The position numbers and the translations under genes are program-made. Positions 50,301-64,000 of a DNA stretch of 64,000 nt are shown piece by piece. The stretch's first letter is position 1, and each line of letters opens with the position of its first letter. This DNA comes from Zonotrichia leucophrys gambelii. Its lineage: Eukaryota; Chordata; Aves; Passeriformes; Passerellidae. Where the stretch lies: NCBI RefSeq assembly GCF_028769735.1, contig NC_088178.1:12798857-12862856 (forward strand), written 5' to 3'. A model generated the notes under the pieces. The model did not search any database. It was not told the DNA's origin and saw only the letters and a program-made list of their open reading frames with translations.

Positions 50301-51934
50301 GTGGGACTTTGTGGGAAGAAACTGTGAATATTGTTTGGATTCCTATTTACCTGAAGAAAGTGACAGCTTCATTTTAATACTGTTTCTGAGATGTTTGGTG
50401 AAATACTTGAGCAGGTTAAATAATTTTATTCTGTGTGGTAATCACAGTGTACAGAGCACTGTTTTGTTCAGTATATTTTGAATGTAGTCTGTTAACATGC
50501 CTTAATGTTCAGGGTTTTTTTTTTCCTTTGAAAACAATCCTAACACAGAGCCCCAGAACTTAGATGTAAAATAAAATGATTATTTGAGGTAATGATGCAG
50601 TATGTACCTATGCTAAATTACACCTTATTTTTGTCATGAAACTGATGCAGAAACTACTAGATACTCCCTGTATGATTGCTGTTGCAAGTTGATCAGAGAA
50701 TCATTAGGGGAAAGACACTTCAAAAAGTCCTCTGTAGGATTTCTCATTAGTATGACAGTATATTCTTTATTGCAGTAATTACTGATGTAGTTACATGTAG
50801 TGGAGGACAATGTAAAGTGGACTGATTATTGTAAATGTGTAAAGATATCCAGTCTTTCCTGTTTACCAGTAATTTGAAACATACTTTCTGCTTTTTCTTT
50901 AAAGAACCGTAATAAGAACAAATAAGACTACTTAGTTTTCTCAAAGTGTTAAATACTAAATATGAATTTACTTTAATAATAACAGGAATTTGGCATATCT
51001 TCAAAAATTTTTGTAGACTTGTAACGGTGCTGTTTGCAAGACCTCTCTGAGCAGTAAAAAAAGAAAAATCACAATTTAGACGCTTGAAATGTCTCACAAG
51101 TTACATCTCTTTCACCCTAAGTATAAAAAACATTTTATAAGCCATAATGCTGATCTTCACTGTTGAGGCTTCATCTGTATCTAACAGAGGTTGAAAAAAG
51201 ATATGTTCTATACTATGAGATTTTATAATGGAAAACAACTGTTTCTTTTGACATGCTTAAATATAGGGGTTTTTTAATAACTGTATTTCACTTCATTCTC
51301 ATACAATTGTTAAATACAATTACCTTGGTGCTCCAGTCAGTGTTCATTCACAAATGTATGATATGAAAAAAATTGATGGAACCCAACATTATTTATTAAG
51401 GCATTTTCTTTTATCAAAGGAGATTTAAAAAATGTCATTAAGGAACTCATTCTCTGAATTCTAAATGCACTGGCTCTGTTTACAGGTTAAATTAATAAGT
51501 GTTGTTAACTTAAGCAAGACAATATCATTGAAGTTGATGGTCCAGTGGAGCGCCCAATATTGAGGGAGAGCTTGGTGGTTCTTGGTACTGCCTGGGAAGC
51601 TGGAATGCAAGTGGTTTCTGTGCTGCAGGTGGCTGAAACTGCCAACATTTTCTGTACCCTAGTCCTTTGTTGTCAAAACTGAAATAACATTTCATTGCCT
51701 TGTATCTGGATGGAAAGAGGAGTACAAAGCAAGAGTGAGAGGTGCTCAGGATCTTTGCTGAGGGTGACTGCCTGGGTAAATGTGGGTAGATAAACAGTCT
51801 GTTGTACAGGGGTGAACTTGCCTTGTCTGAGTTCTGTGTTGATGGGGGTTAACATAGCTCTAGGGACCCTGGGAAGGCAGGCATGAATGGTCTTCAAGCA
51901 GGTGGTTTAGTTATCTCTTGTACTATCAGAGTCA
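44381..51934 (+). other. DPYD: DPYD intron 3, segment 44-52 kb
   Basis: AT-rich intron without recognisable genes, RNAs or named repeats. Short frames such as those at 46468-46710 and 49572-49766 have no splice or family support. Confidence 0.6.
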
Positions 51935-52085
51935 CTTGCTGAGATTGGAAGGGACATAGGGAGGTTGTCTAATCCAATCCTCTTATTCAGAACAGTGTTG
52001 ACTAGAGCAGATCGCCCTGAGCTGTGTCCAGCCAGGTTTTGAATACCTCCAAGAATGGGCACTTCACAGTCTCTGTGGGCAAACA
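51935..52085 (-). mobile_element. CR1 LINE 3' fragment, minus strand
   Basis: On the + strand, gattggaagggacataggga, ctaatccaatcctct, ctgagctgtgtccagccagg and ttttgaatacctccaagaat appear in the order found in the reverse complement of a CR1 3' region. The piece is diverged and truncated at both ends, so it is older than the copy at 26.7 kb. Confidence 0.85.
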
Positions 52086-54585
52086 GAAAATACCTCAATG
52101 TCATAGTGAGCCTAAATTAACTGGCAGAATAAGAAATGGACAGAGCTAATTCTTTCATATGTGGTTATGGGCACTGACCTAGCTTTATTATTTCCAGATT
52201 CAAAATAAAGGGTTATGGCTTTGCTTTCACCTGGCCCACTTCCCCAAGGACAAGCTGAACAATGCTGAGGGTTGGACAACACACTGAGAGTCAGTTATAT
52301 CCTTAGGGCTGCTGAGATGTCTCAGAACAAATCAAAGACTCTTATATTTTAAGGAACTAGATTTCTGCATTCAAAACTGTAACAATGAACACTAATCACA
52401 GGAGTCGCTATGCAGCTATGTTTTATGTTAGCAAGAAGTCATGGTTTTCAAAATAAAATTTTTGAAAAGTGGCTCATTGATTCATGACACTGGGTTCAGG
52501 TATCTGTGCTTTTATCTCTTGGTTAGTGTGTCAAAAGTTGTGTCACCTATTTTCAGGTTATGGTATAAGGCTGGGTTCTGAGCCTATAAAAAATGCTGCT
52601 GGTCTCTATTAAAGAAATAGCAGCTTGTAGCTGTAGAAAAATTCAGCCCAGTTGTGTTAAAACAGTTTTTAGAGATAAGTTTGTCACATAACCCAAGATG
52701 TACCAACATAATGATTTAGCACAACAGAGCATACGTGTTCATGAAACGCTATGCAAATTTAAATATTTTAATTTTGGAATATTACTGAAATACCTATTTT
52801 TGTTTAAAAGGATAATGTGAGATTCTGAAAAATCAGCAAATTAATATTAGTGTGTTTTCAGCACAGCTGTAGGTTTACAGCAGACTGTAGGTTTCTGTGC
52901 TATAAGTACTGGTCCCAGAACTGGTGTCTGTAGCACTCTGAAACACTTGGCCACTTGGAATAGGTTTGGCATGAAAGACTTGGCCTAGCAAGGTGTTTAT
53001 TTAGTTAATGCTTGCTGCTGTTGGGTTTTTGTTTTCTTTCTCTTAATCGACATTTTTCCAACTTATATTTCCCCACCCCTGGATACAGTGTGTCAGTAAT
53101 TGAATCTCTTATTTCTCAAAAAATAAGGTAGTAATGTCATACTTTATATTCATGATAAATTCATAAAATATTTAATAGATACTAGCAAGAGTCATTATGA
53201 ACTGACTGTGTAAAAGGATGGAATACTTGAGGGCATTTGTCACACATAATTCATGGCTGACGACTGAAATAATTTCAGCTCTTCTGGTTGGGTTGGGTTG
53301 AGTCCCATGCCTTACGTTGCATATGTTATAAGAGTATTGGAAATGCTGGAACTTGGGGGTTTTTTTTGTCTTAATAGAAAGGTAACACTAAATCACAACA
53401 TCTGAAAATAAGTCTGGTTTTCTTGTTCTTTTGGAACATAAAACTTAGTTAAAATGTTCATAATATTATTTGCAGTGTGTGTGTTGTGTAGATAGTACAC
53501 AGACCATAGTAATGAGGTAGATGCATTAAGAAAAACCCTTCTTCCTCCAAAAATGATGGTGCATGCAAAGCAATACTATAGTTGAACTATAGTTGAGTGA
53601 TTTTTTTTTTTTGTCTGAATCTAAAACCAAAATATGAAGTTTAATTTTTTTCATGGAACCTGCATCTAATTTAGGTTTATCTTTACACAATGACTTTGGC
53701 TTATATACAGCAAAAGTGTGTGTTAGAGAAGGACAGGTACAATGTTACTGGTGTGGCAGTAATAGGATTCATCCAGTGAAGAGATGACTTCAGTTTAAAA
53801 TGTGTGAATAGTAGTGTGATCAGGAGCAACTCAGAAAAAAATAGCTTTATATTTTCATGCTAAGCAGAAAAATGCTGGTGAGTGATATACTCTCACCAGG
53901 CTGATGTTGAGAGATGTGTTAGGCGGTTGTGTGGAGCTATTTTCAGGTTCAAAATCATCACCCAAGAATTTCATTTCACCATGTAATATTTTTTCATCTT
54001 CTCAAAGGCAACAAACATGCAAAGTATAGTATACTATTTGACATGTATTTTTAACTATGTGCTAGAAAATCACAAATTTGCACTAATGATAGGGAGACTC
54101 TTTTATGAATTACTGAATCGTGCAAATTAGCAAATGAACAAACACAATAAAAAAAGAATAATGTATCACATAATGTTCTTAGTATGTTTTGACATTTGTG
54201 GTTCAGTGTTAACTGTTTTTGCCAGTACATCATCTTGCACAGTGCTAGTAAACATATTCAAGTATATTTTAGGAAAGATCATGCTGAGCTATCAGTAGAG
54301 CATTTTTCCAGAGCAGTGTCACTCCCTCTTTGCTGAAACTGGAGAGGGTTATTTTGCTGTATCTAATTTATTGTGCATATTTCTATTGCTTTTGTTTTGA
54401 ATTGAGGACAGAGTTTTGCATGGTTGTGTTTTGTAAGCAAAAGAGTATAACTTAGGTTACTGGATCTTAGCATGTGTAAAGCACCAAAATGGATTTGTAG
54501 AAAGGTCTTCCAAAATATTGTCAGGAACTCTGCTGTTAATTACTCTGATTTGAATTGTTTTTTGCATTTTGGGAATTGATTTTTA

Positions 54586-54600
54586 TTTTTTTTTTTTTTT
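54586..54600. repeat. Poly-T tract (15 T)
   Basis: Uninterrupted T run preceded by shorter T words. Confidence 0.95.
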
Positions 54601-55217
54601 AATTCTCTTTGGGTGATAACTGTCAAACTCCTGTCTCTCTGAAAAGCTCCTGCTCTTTGAAGGAGCTAAAGATGCTGGTCATGAATAAGGAAGTGAAGGG
54701 ATGAATAAAAGGTAGAGCTTTTACTGTTCTTTACTCCTGTCTTCATTTCCAAAAAGACAGACTACTTATGATTGGAAAAATATCCCATCTGGTTTTGCAC
54801 TAAAATTACTTCAGTGTAGGAAACAATAAGTAGAGGCTGTTTCCAAGAAATTGTTTCTAGTACTAATAGTATATTTCACATCCTCAGTGAAATGGGAAAT
54901 TAAAGAGTGGATAATTCTATCTCTCTGCTCTTCTAGGCTCGCAAAAGAAAAACAAATTGCATTGACTAAATTAGAAGTGACTAAACGCCCTTTAGTTGCA
55001 TTTGTTGTCCTCTGTTCCATTGCTTCACGTTATGTGCTTGAACACATATTGACATCATCACAAACACCCAAATGTGGGTTTGAATTTATATTGATAGTCT
55101 TTGTTGAACTGACTAACTTCAGTCAGAGACTGAAGATGTAACCTAAGTGGCTCTAGGGTCTTTGGGAGCCTTTCTTGACTGAGCAATGCTTAACTCCATC
55201 CAGCCCATCATAGAAAA

Positions 55218-55250
55218 TACAGCCCCTGAATATACCTGAAAGGGGCTGTA
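55218..55250. other. Perfect 10-bp stem-loop
   Basis: TACAGCCCCT (55218-55227) and AGGGGCTGTA (55241-55250) are exact reverse complements around a 13-base loop. No U-run follows and no known RNA family is evident. Confidence 0.7.
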
Positions 55251-56414
55251 GTGGGATTCTAACATAAAGTATCTTTCCTTCTCCTGCTTAAAATTTGGAA
55301 GGCAATATCAAGATACCTTCATGAAAGTGAGCTAACTGCTTTTAAAATTGCTAACCAAGCAAGTCCTGCTAGAAAGGAATCTGATAAAGCAGCAGCATCA
55401 TTCACAATCAAAACTCTGACTGGTCTACAGTAACCCCAAACTGGAATATATTCTGCTGTGATCAGATCCTGGCCGAGGATGGGGGAACAATAGGTAGCCT
55501 TGCCTCCTGACATCCTGGAGCCAGGGATGCAGGAATGGAGCAGACTGACAGTAGCAGTTGTCAGGGAGGTTTTCTTGTTGGTTTAATTTGTAGCATGGGT
55601 ACAGAGCTTCAGGATTCTTACTGCTGAGAAATTTAATAAGAGCTATCTGAGTTTGCAGCCAGCAGACTTGGGCATTCACCTGGAGTAAAGCAAACAATTG
55701 GCATCCCTCACTATTAAGGAAAAGAGACACTGGTAAGTAAGCTATACCTGTGATTGTGTTGATATTATAGGATTCTGCAAATCCTGAGGTATGAAACTCT
55801 GGAAGTCATTGGATGCATTCATTAAACCCTAATGCTTCTGGGTTAGAAAGAGCAATGCTAAAATCAGAGCATCTAAGTCTGGGATGCAGGAACAGTTGGG
55901 GAGTTGTTAATGGGTACTCTGTGTGAATTTGTGTAGAGAAGGTACTAATGGAGGGTGGACAAGGAGAAGCATTTTGTGCTAATTCCTAGGCTTTCTGAAA
56001 TGTCTGTGTGACTAGTCTGAGAAATACAGATCTTTGTGGAGGTTTTCTTTTATATAAAAATTTTAATATTTTTCTGTAATTGTTTTCAAATAACTGCATA
56101 AAAAAGAATTGCCAAAAGGCAGACATCTGCTCATTTGTAGCAAGCAAAACTATCTACCAAAAGAGAATATTTAAATCCTTCCAGCAGGTTTTTGAAAATG
56201 CAGTGCCTCTGGGAAATGGGAAAAGTGTACTTTTTCAGCCACACTACATTTACAGTCTTGGGATTGCTGTATTTGATGTAGGTCTAACAATTTGAGCATG
56301 TACAAAGAAGAACAATGCCACAAATTCAAGAACAAGTGATCTATCAAACTGTCGTGAACCAACAGATTAATTTTTTTTATGCATCCTAAGATTTCTTAAA
56401 GCTGTGCTTCTCTG

Positions 56415-56435
56415 AAAAAAAAAAAAAAAAAAAAA
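56415..56435. repeat. Poly-A tract (21 A)
   Basis: Uninterrupted A run. No processed pseudogene is visible 5' of it. Confidence 0.95.
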
Positions 56436-59400
56436 CCAAACCAACATTTCTTTTAATATTTTCCAGACAGCACTTAACTGCTGAACCATCACAGAAAATG
56501 TATTCATTCGTATGCCATTAACTCCAGTATGGGTGGAAATGTGACAAAAACTTCTTTTATATAATCTTCTTAAAAGGATGTGAAAATTCTCCCTGCTTAG
56601 CTTACAAAGGTGAAACCTAAAATGCAAGATTTTTGTGCCTTCCTTTTAGCAACAAATATTTGTTTTATTTTTGCAAACACTGATTATTCTCAAGTTACCC
56701 TCCCCAAGCCTTCTTGACATTGAGAGTCCAGAGTCTTCTCTATGTTTAGCTCGTAGATGGAGTTTTCTTTGCCAATATACATTGATCTAAAAGGCCATGC
56801 TGTAGTGCTCAGAAACCAAGCTGTTTTTAAAAGATTTTCCTGTGGCTATCCTTTCAAAATCCTTGTATATATTTCATGTTTTAGATCCTTTGGGTCCTGG
56901 TATTTTTAACTACAGTTCTTTTTATTTGTCCTAATTTTGGGGTGCCTGGTAAAGTGCTGAAATAGTGTGCCTGTCGGAGATTTGCATGTCAGAGATTTCT
57001 GCACTGGAAGAAGGAAGCTGTGAAGAGGTACAAGTATACAGTGGGGTGCTTCTCTAGACAGCCTTGCTACCAAGGGGATCAGGAGTTAAATTTATTTGGT
57101 GATCTACAGAAAGGCTCTATCTGTTTTGTTTGGTTGGTGGGGGTTTTTTTATTGCTTTGTTTTGGTTTGGTGTTTTTTAGATGGGGGAGATGCCCAGCTA
57201 AAATAAAAATGTAAATGATATATTGGTTTCACATAATGTGAAGTCTGGATAGGGATGCTATTTATTCATATTATCATACTGTGAATGCATGAATATTATA
57301 AAATTTTTCCCAGTGAAGGTGCTTATAGCAAAATTTGGATATAGCACATACAAGAACAATCATTTAGTCTTTATGAGTACGTGTATTCCCCTCTTGCAAA
57401 TACTTAAGACTGAATTTTCAACTTTCTACTATTAAAATGTTGCTTTCATCTTTAAACTCAAAATATAAAGAATGCAACTTTGATTCTTGGTGTAATTTGT
57501 TCAGGGTTTGTTTTCACTCTGTGGTCACCCCTCTAGTTCCCTCTGTGATTTCTGTAATTGTGTCACGAAGCTGTTTCCATTTGCTGAGGGGATGCTAGTT
57601 TTCAATCTTTACTCTAAGAGTAAATTTAGGGTAGAAAGCAAAGCCAAATAATTATCTTAAACATCAAAGCATGAAAGAAAATGCCACCTTTTTAAAAAGA
57701 TGCCTATGTATTATAAGCAGGGTAACATTATTTTCATATGACTAAAAAATGTACCAATTATTTGCAGTGTAAAAAATCAGAACTGAAATAGCAGGCAGAT
57801 TTCCTTTTTTTCTGGGTCTTAATGACTGAGCATATTAACAAGTTACAGTATCACTTATTAAAGTATCTTAAACAAACCTCCTTATTTGAAAGAGAGGATG
57901 AAAGACAGTCCTTGTACACATGCAGTTTCTAGACAAAATATTAAATCTTAGGATGCTCTGCTGAATTCTTGCAGTTTCCAGAAGAGGGAAAAGACAGGGG
58001 TAGTGGCACATGGTTCTCAAATTGTAGCTGCAGCAATTTTAAGTGAGGAAGGATGAGGACACTGAAGTGCTGGGAGCTCACTTCTGGGAGACTTGCATGA
58101 GGCTAGCTTAAGAAACTGCTTAAACCTTTTCATTATAAGAAATTGAATGGTCTGACTGGGTCCCACGGGAGACTACATATATTAAAATAGAGCACAGTTA
58201 AGCAGTCTGATAATGAACTGGAGTGTTCATTGTCTGGAAGGACTGAGCTTGATTTACTAAGGAAACTCTGCATTTCTTTCCAAGTTTTAAAACTTGGAAA
58301 AAGATGGTCAGCTAGGGTCAATGACTTCTATCCTCTATTGGAAGAAGCATCTTTATCAGGTTTGCACTGCAGAGGTGACTGACCTCTCAATTTTCTCTGG
58401 GGTTCTGAACTGTAGTAGCAGCCAAAACAGATCATTCTTTTTTTGTTTCTGCAAATCTGAAAGCAAGAGCAACTGAGACCTTTGAAGTTTTTAGTTTTAT
58501 TCTGAAGTCCAGTGATTTAATTTCTGCTTTTGCCTGCCTCCAGATTATGCTTTGTGTAGGATCAAATGTTCAGGTGACACTGACAGCAAAGCTAAAACCC
58601 TCCTGGTCTTTTGCTCTCTTTTCTCCCACCTTCCTACCTCTTGCTAATATTAGCATCACGAGTTGGGAAGTGCATTGTGTGCAGAGATCAGTGCAGCCTG
58701 ACTTGTGAGTGGCAGGGTTCTAGATCAGCATTCAGTCACATCTGTGGATAATTGCAGGGTGATAAAAAAGAGAGTTGGGGAATTTTTTGGTGCTCAGATC
58801 CTAAAAAGGGAAGCTTTAGCATAATACGCTGTTACTGCCTTTCCCAAAACTAATTCCCCACAGAAGTTCTTTGTTTAAATCACTCTTCTGTTATTTGTGA
58901 TAGAATTGCTGGCATGTCTAAATTGTAAGACTCATTGTGGTGCTGTAGTGAGGTAGTCCATTTCTTCAGGTTTTGTAGTTTTAATTGGAAGCATTTTCTT
59001 AAATTTTCAATTAATTCATTTTAGTTATATTGTATCATAGATTGTTTATAAATGTTATTCTTAAATTTAATCCATTTTTTCAGTGCAAATAAATGGTAGA
59101 TTTGTGCTCCTGATATTGATATATTGAACAGAGTGGTGTTTGTAAGATGTGCATAGATGATGAAGGCATTTTGGGAGAAAAACATTGACTAAACTTGTGA
59201 AGTGTATCTTTCCTGAAGTGAACTCAGAGGACTTTTGTTGACATTAGGATAGAAAGACAACAAGTGTTTCATATTTTGGAAAGGTAATTTACACAGGACA
59301 AGAATCATGCCTCATGAAGCTAATTTCTGATCTCCTAAAAACCCTTGAAAGGATACTTGATACAAGTAAAAAAATCTGTAACACTTCTGGGAGAATAGTC

Positions 59401-59896
59401 CAGGCAAAAGAAGATTATTGTGTACAGGACAAGCCATAATAAAAACTGTCAGTTCTGTCAACCTTTCTGTCTACAGTCTATAGAGGATTAAAAGGATATT
59501 GAACATTGTGTAACAGCTGTCTCTTATGTGAAAGGGATCACTGTTGTGGTGAACAGAAATGTACCCGTTTAAAAAGCTCCATAAGGCCAGGTGTGGCTGG
59601 GCCACAAGTGGCTGCTTTGGCAGGTAAACTGCTGCTTTCAAGGACTTGAAGAGCACAGTGCGAGGTCTAATAGGTAATACCAGTGTTTTATCAACAAGTG
59701 GGTTTCTTGTGTGGCTTTTACACTACTGGAATAGTATAAGTACTACCAAGTTTATTGTCATAAGCAGGAAACTCTGTTGTGTTCCTATGATGTTGAGAAA
59801 ATACTGATTAATATGTGGTGTGAAATTAGTGTTAACAGAGAAGTTGCAGATTGAATTTTAAGTATTTGGTTTTTGTAACACTAAAACCATCAAGAT

Positions 59897-59999
59897 TTAA
59901 ATAAAAATAAATAGAAATAGTATTTTATATAAAATATAATTATATATATATTCTACATAATAGTATAATTAAATATAACATAATAAATAAAAATATTTT
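59897..59999. repeat. Nearly pure A/T strip
   Basis: About 100 bases with only a few G or C, including tatatatata. It is the most AT-rich stretch of the last 10 kb and is likely to be highly flexible. Confidence 0.8.
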
Positions 60000-62900
60000 G
60001 TTGGCAACAATAAAACCTTTAACTAGGCATATTCTGGGACAATTTAATGACTTTTGAATGTTGATTAATATTGTCAAAAACACAGCAATTTCATAATCCT
60101 TACCCTAAAACAAGAAAAAAGGGGACCATGCTTAGAATTAACATTGGTGTGTTGGAAGGTTGAAATTACTTTCACCATCAATATAAAAAAAAAATATTTC
60201 AAATATGTCAAAAGGAATAAACCGTTTTTCTGATTTGGCCTCAGCTGATATACATGCTTTGTGCTACAGTATTCTGTAAGCAGAACTGTGTTTTCTATTT
60301 TTAATCTCTCTAATTTATATAACAGCTTTATTCAGCAACATTATAAATTGGAGAAATGCAATTAAAGTAATATATACAAGTTATATACATAAAGTGGGTG
60401 AAAGGCAGCAATCTTTTTGGTTATATTGTAAAATGATTGGTGATAAATTCTGTGTCCCAGTAAGATGACAGGAGGGGTTTAAGGAGAATATAACTTCTCA
60501 TGAACTGTCTTGGTGCAGGCTGCTCCCCACAGTGCAGTGCAGTCAGAGCCTGCCTGTGTTCCCACTGCTCAGCAAAGGGTTAAGAGGAAATCCCACCAAC
60601 CTACTTTTCCTCTGCTAGGCTCCATTTGTGGGTCTGGTCACAGACCAAGATAGCTCTGTCCAAAGTATGCAGATGACATGACATTAGGCATGACAGCTTT
60701 AGTGCAGAAATGGAGGTTTCTGGTGGGCTGAATGGTGGTTGAAACCAACTCAGAAAATAGACTGTAAAATGACTGGTGCACACTTTCCTACACCACTGTC
60801 ATTGATACCTGATGACAGAGAGTGGCTCCTTTATTATATTATCAATGTTGTCCATTAAAATGAAGTTATGATGGAAGATGATAAAAAGTTACAGGACAGA
60901 GAAGTGGAAGAGTTTCAGATGAATGGGGAGGAAAGACTACAGAAAACAGGAAGACAGCCAAGCAGAAGCAAAGAGGAGAGGAGAGTTCCTGCACTCAATG
61001 GGGATTCAGAAGTAGATGAGAAAAGAATTATGGCTGTCTAGAGAGCCAAAGAAGAAAAGAGAAAGATGAGGCATTGATGAATAGAATGATTTGGAGCCTA
61101 TGTCCATATGATTCACCACCTCTTAAGTGTCCAAAAATAACCTTGTCTGTAAGTGCCATTATTCTGCACTAGGGTAGGAGGTTTTTGTGTCTAAAGACTA
61201 AGTTTCTACTCTGATCATTTCTTCTTTTCAATAAAAAGCACCTCCCTTATGAGTCCTGTAACTGCCAGCAGCAATGCCATGCCTGTCTCTAATCCTGTAA
61301 AGTGCCTCTATTTAAAATTTGCTTCCTCTAGTCATGTGAACTTACAGACACAGAAGTAGTGCAATTTTTATGGATCTGCAGAAGGCTTACAGGACTTCAG
61401 GTGACTGAAGAGGCAGCAGCAACAGTGTGGGAGTCTTTCCTGCTTTTTTTAGATATGAGCTAGTATTGCTGATTTACATGATACTGAATGTTTTGTTTCT
61501 TACAGCTCCTGTGCATTGCTAACAGGCCAGGCATTTCTCACATACATATGTTTTCACATGTCATTCTGCAATGTAACCCAAAAGACTGCTGCCTTTCACC
61601 CACTATTAAATATCCAGGACCAGGATATCTACTTGTCTGTATTGCTGTGTTTTGTATACAGTTTCTGGTGCCCTTTATACTAGTGGTGTTTCTTGGCAAT
61701 TAGATTTGGTTTTTTTGTAATCCAAACTTACTTTCATGGTTGATTCTAATTTAAGATTTTGTTCTCTTTGCCACACTGTAGTTTGAACAACTGTACTTTG
61801 CATTGTACATTGCACAGCAGAGACCTTGGCCTTGCATGTGAGAATTCCTTTTTCTGTTTCTTGACTTCTAATATTCCTGTATCATTTGTCTTTGGTACTT
61901 ATCAGACCCATGTATCAACTGTTATGGTGTTTTGGTACTTAAACCTGACAAAACATCTCCCAGTTACTTTTTAATCCTTTTCTCCTCTCCATTGAGAAAT
62001 GCAATGAACACAAAGACAAAAGAATGTGGGATTTTTCCCACATTATGTTAGTTTTGGGTGTGTGGTTTTTTGTTTGTTTGTTTTTAATTAGGAAAATAAT
62101 TGCAGCTTTTTTTTTTTTCAGCTGCCAACAGTAAGTTTTCACCAATGGCTTGCCATTTAAGTAGTGGATCTTTATCCTGGCATCCCTTGCCTTTATTAAA
62201 TGAGTCTATATGTGTCCAAATCTCAGTTTAGTTTTGTCCTTGACCTTCTTTGAGTACAGCAAGAAGCAAGACCAAATGGGGAGTATGGCTACAGGATTAG
62301 CCATAAGTAATTAAAGGACTGAACTTTGAGAGAACAAGCTATGTAATGCTTTTCGCTTTGGGCATCAAAGGCAAGGGGCATTCAAATTGGAATTTAGATT
62401 TATTTGGAAATAATAGATTAATTTTTTCCTGACATGCAGCTTTCTTATTTCAGTGCTTACTGTCCCCAGCTCAGGGTTTAGAGTGGTGGAAGAGTCTTGA
62501 AACCAAGAAGAGCTTTGGTTGGGTCAAAGTTGGGTCTCCTGTTCATGCTGACCTCTTATTTACTGGGTGCAGTTAGCTCTACCATTCTCTAAAAGTTAAT
62601 TGACCAAAGCCTCAGAAAGTACATACAGACCTTCACTGGGGCTGTTTCTTGGAGTAGTGGATAAAGTTTTAGAAATTTCTACAAGTACTAGAACTGGAAG
62701 ACTTTTTTCAAAATGTTTATATCCTGCAGAAATGAATTAGGATTCAATTTGCTTCTAAACCTCTGCCAACAGTAACCATAATAAAGGTTATTTGCTCTGT
62801 TTTGTGATACATGAAGATTTGATGGGTTATCAACTACAATTTGTTGAGGAATATTATTCCAGATTATCTGTTTCACCCCTGGTCTTTCAGCATTCACGTG

Positions 62901-64000
62901 CTTGCACTTCAGGTGATGTTATTACCAGTTACATAGACAATTGTTCACTGCATTTTTAGGTAACAATACAACTAAATTTTCCTTCTTTGTTTGAAAGCAA
63001 AAGTGTGTTAAGAGCTGGCCTTTACCTGGAAATGGGACTGTTGGTCAGATATTTCAACTTTAAAATAAAATATTGGGTAATATTTCAACAACTGTACAAC
63101 GAAACTGTTAACTGAAGATTATCTTGGCTATGGCTTCCTTTTCTCTTCTGCAGTGCAAAGACTGTGGTGTTGCTTTTTATATGGAAATTAATATGCATGT
63201 GAAGTGAATGTGGTGTCTTTTAAGATTCAAAACTGCCTATGTTTCTAAAGGAGATGCTGTTCCATGAGCAGTGGGAGAAGAATCCATAATATAGGGTGCT
63301 TTCTGATAGTTGGTAGGATTTTTCCTATATTTTTTACTAAGAAACGCTGAGATATATATTCTCAGATTAGCACAGGTCCATAGGTAGTCCAGAATGTTGT
63401 TTGTTTGGGTATTTTAGTAATGAGCATGCACTTCTTCATTTAATTTGCTGGGAGCTAACGGGTGAATTAGAAACAGTTAATCTAAATTTCTAATTTGTTT
63501 ACAGTATTGTGAACTAAAATCATAGTAATAAAATAACCCTGTAAAATGAAAGGTGAGGTTTCTCAGGGTGGGAGGACAGTTCAAGAAAAAGAAAGGAAGT
63601 ATAATGCTTAATGTTTCTCCACTGGGGTTTATACCTGTGGAACTGAAGCTCATGGTAATTGTTGGTGTGCTCCCTTAAGCAGGGTATTTTGCCTGTGATT
63701 TTTGAAAGGATCAATCACTTGCAGCAATTTATGTAATAACTTTCTGGTGTGTGACTCTACTACTTTATTTATTCTTTTTGCCTGATTCACCAGAACGCAA
63801 TACCTTTGCTCCTTTGTACAGTAAATGCACTCTGTGATATCTGTGATGGTATGGTCAAAAGATAATTTATTGTCAGATAGAAAAATAGGTCAACACTAAT
63901 GTCACTTGATGATCAACCCCCCAAGTTTAATAAAACACCTCACCAGCATGCATTCAGCACAGTGCTTGATGTTTTATTAGGACTACAGTACCTTACAGTA

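Larger units (their letters stand above)
52086..64000 (+). other. DPYD: DPYD intron 3, final segment
   Basis: About 12 kb of AT-rich intron to the window end. It includes poly-T (54586-54600), poly-A (56415-56435), an almost pure A/T strip (59897-59999), a 10-bp perfect stem-loop (55218-55250) and a purine-rich strip (60.87-61.08 kb). No exon 4 was found. Confidence 0.6.

Noticed and set aside
61480..61710. Exon-like frame after an acceptor-like word (tttcttacag)
   Set aside because: It does not match DPYD exon 4 or any protein I know, and there is no convincing donor.

Overview
The window looks like a deep-intronic piece of a bird genome. It is AT-rich, has no CpG island and no long open reading frame, and carries several CR1 LINE fragments plus two copies of a retroviral LTR that I recognise from avian (neoavian-type) genomes. 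The only coding sequence I can defend is one 83-base exon at 21284-21366 on the + strand. Its translation, its length and its codon phase match exon 3 of DPYD (dihydropyrimidine dehydrogenase, the first and rate-limiting enzyme of uracil/thymine breakdown). The window is therefore the 3' part of DPYD intron 2 (1-21283), exon 3, and the 5' part of intron 3 (21367-64000). I searched by eye for exons 2 and 4 and did not find them.

Layout. 1-6.5 kb: intron 2 with a long poly-T tract, a perfect 2 x 32 bp tandem duplication and an older diverged ~87 bp tandem pair. 6.5-7.6 kb: a very old CR1 copy whose reverse-transcriptase reading frame is still recognisable in pieces. 9.38 kb: a perfect palindrome that is an RFX/X-box type site. 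11.56-12.49 kb: a ~190 bp inverted-repeat pair around a ~540 bp spacer. 12.66-13.29 kb: a solo LTR on the minus strand with a CR1 3' end inserted in it. 21.28 kb: DPYD exon 3, with RFX-like sites on both sides. 25.15-27.1 kb: two CR1 copies in opposite orientation. 30.2-30.7 kb: a second LTR of the same family, now on the + strand. 32.7-33.2 kb: an isolated GC-rich block. 33.8-34.1 kb: a CpG-rich patch with an exon-like segment. 39.4-39.9 kb: a possible LTR with a TATA box and a downstream splice donor. 44.25-44.38 kb: a degraded tRNA-derived (SINE-like) remnant. 51.9-52.1 kb: a further CR1 3' fragment. The remainder to 64 kb is unremarkable AT-rich intron with simple repeats.

The sequence does not show a new multi-gene system. 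The most useful leads are regulatory or structural: the RFX-type sites near exon 3 and at 9.4 kb, inverted repeats that bracket exon 3 and could affect its splicing or circularisation, the CpG-rich exon-like segment at 33.9 kb, and the promoter-like element at 39.5 kb.
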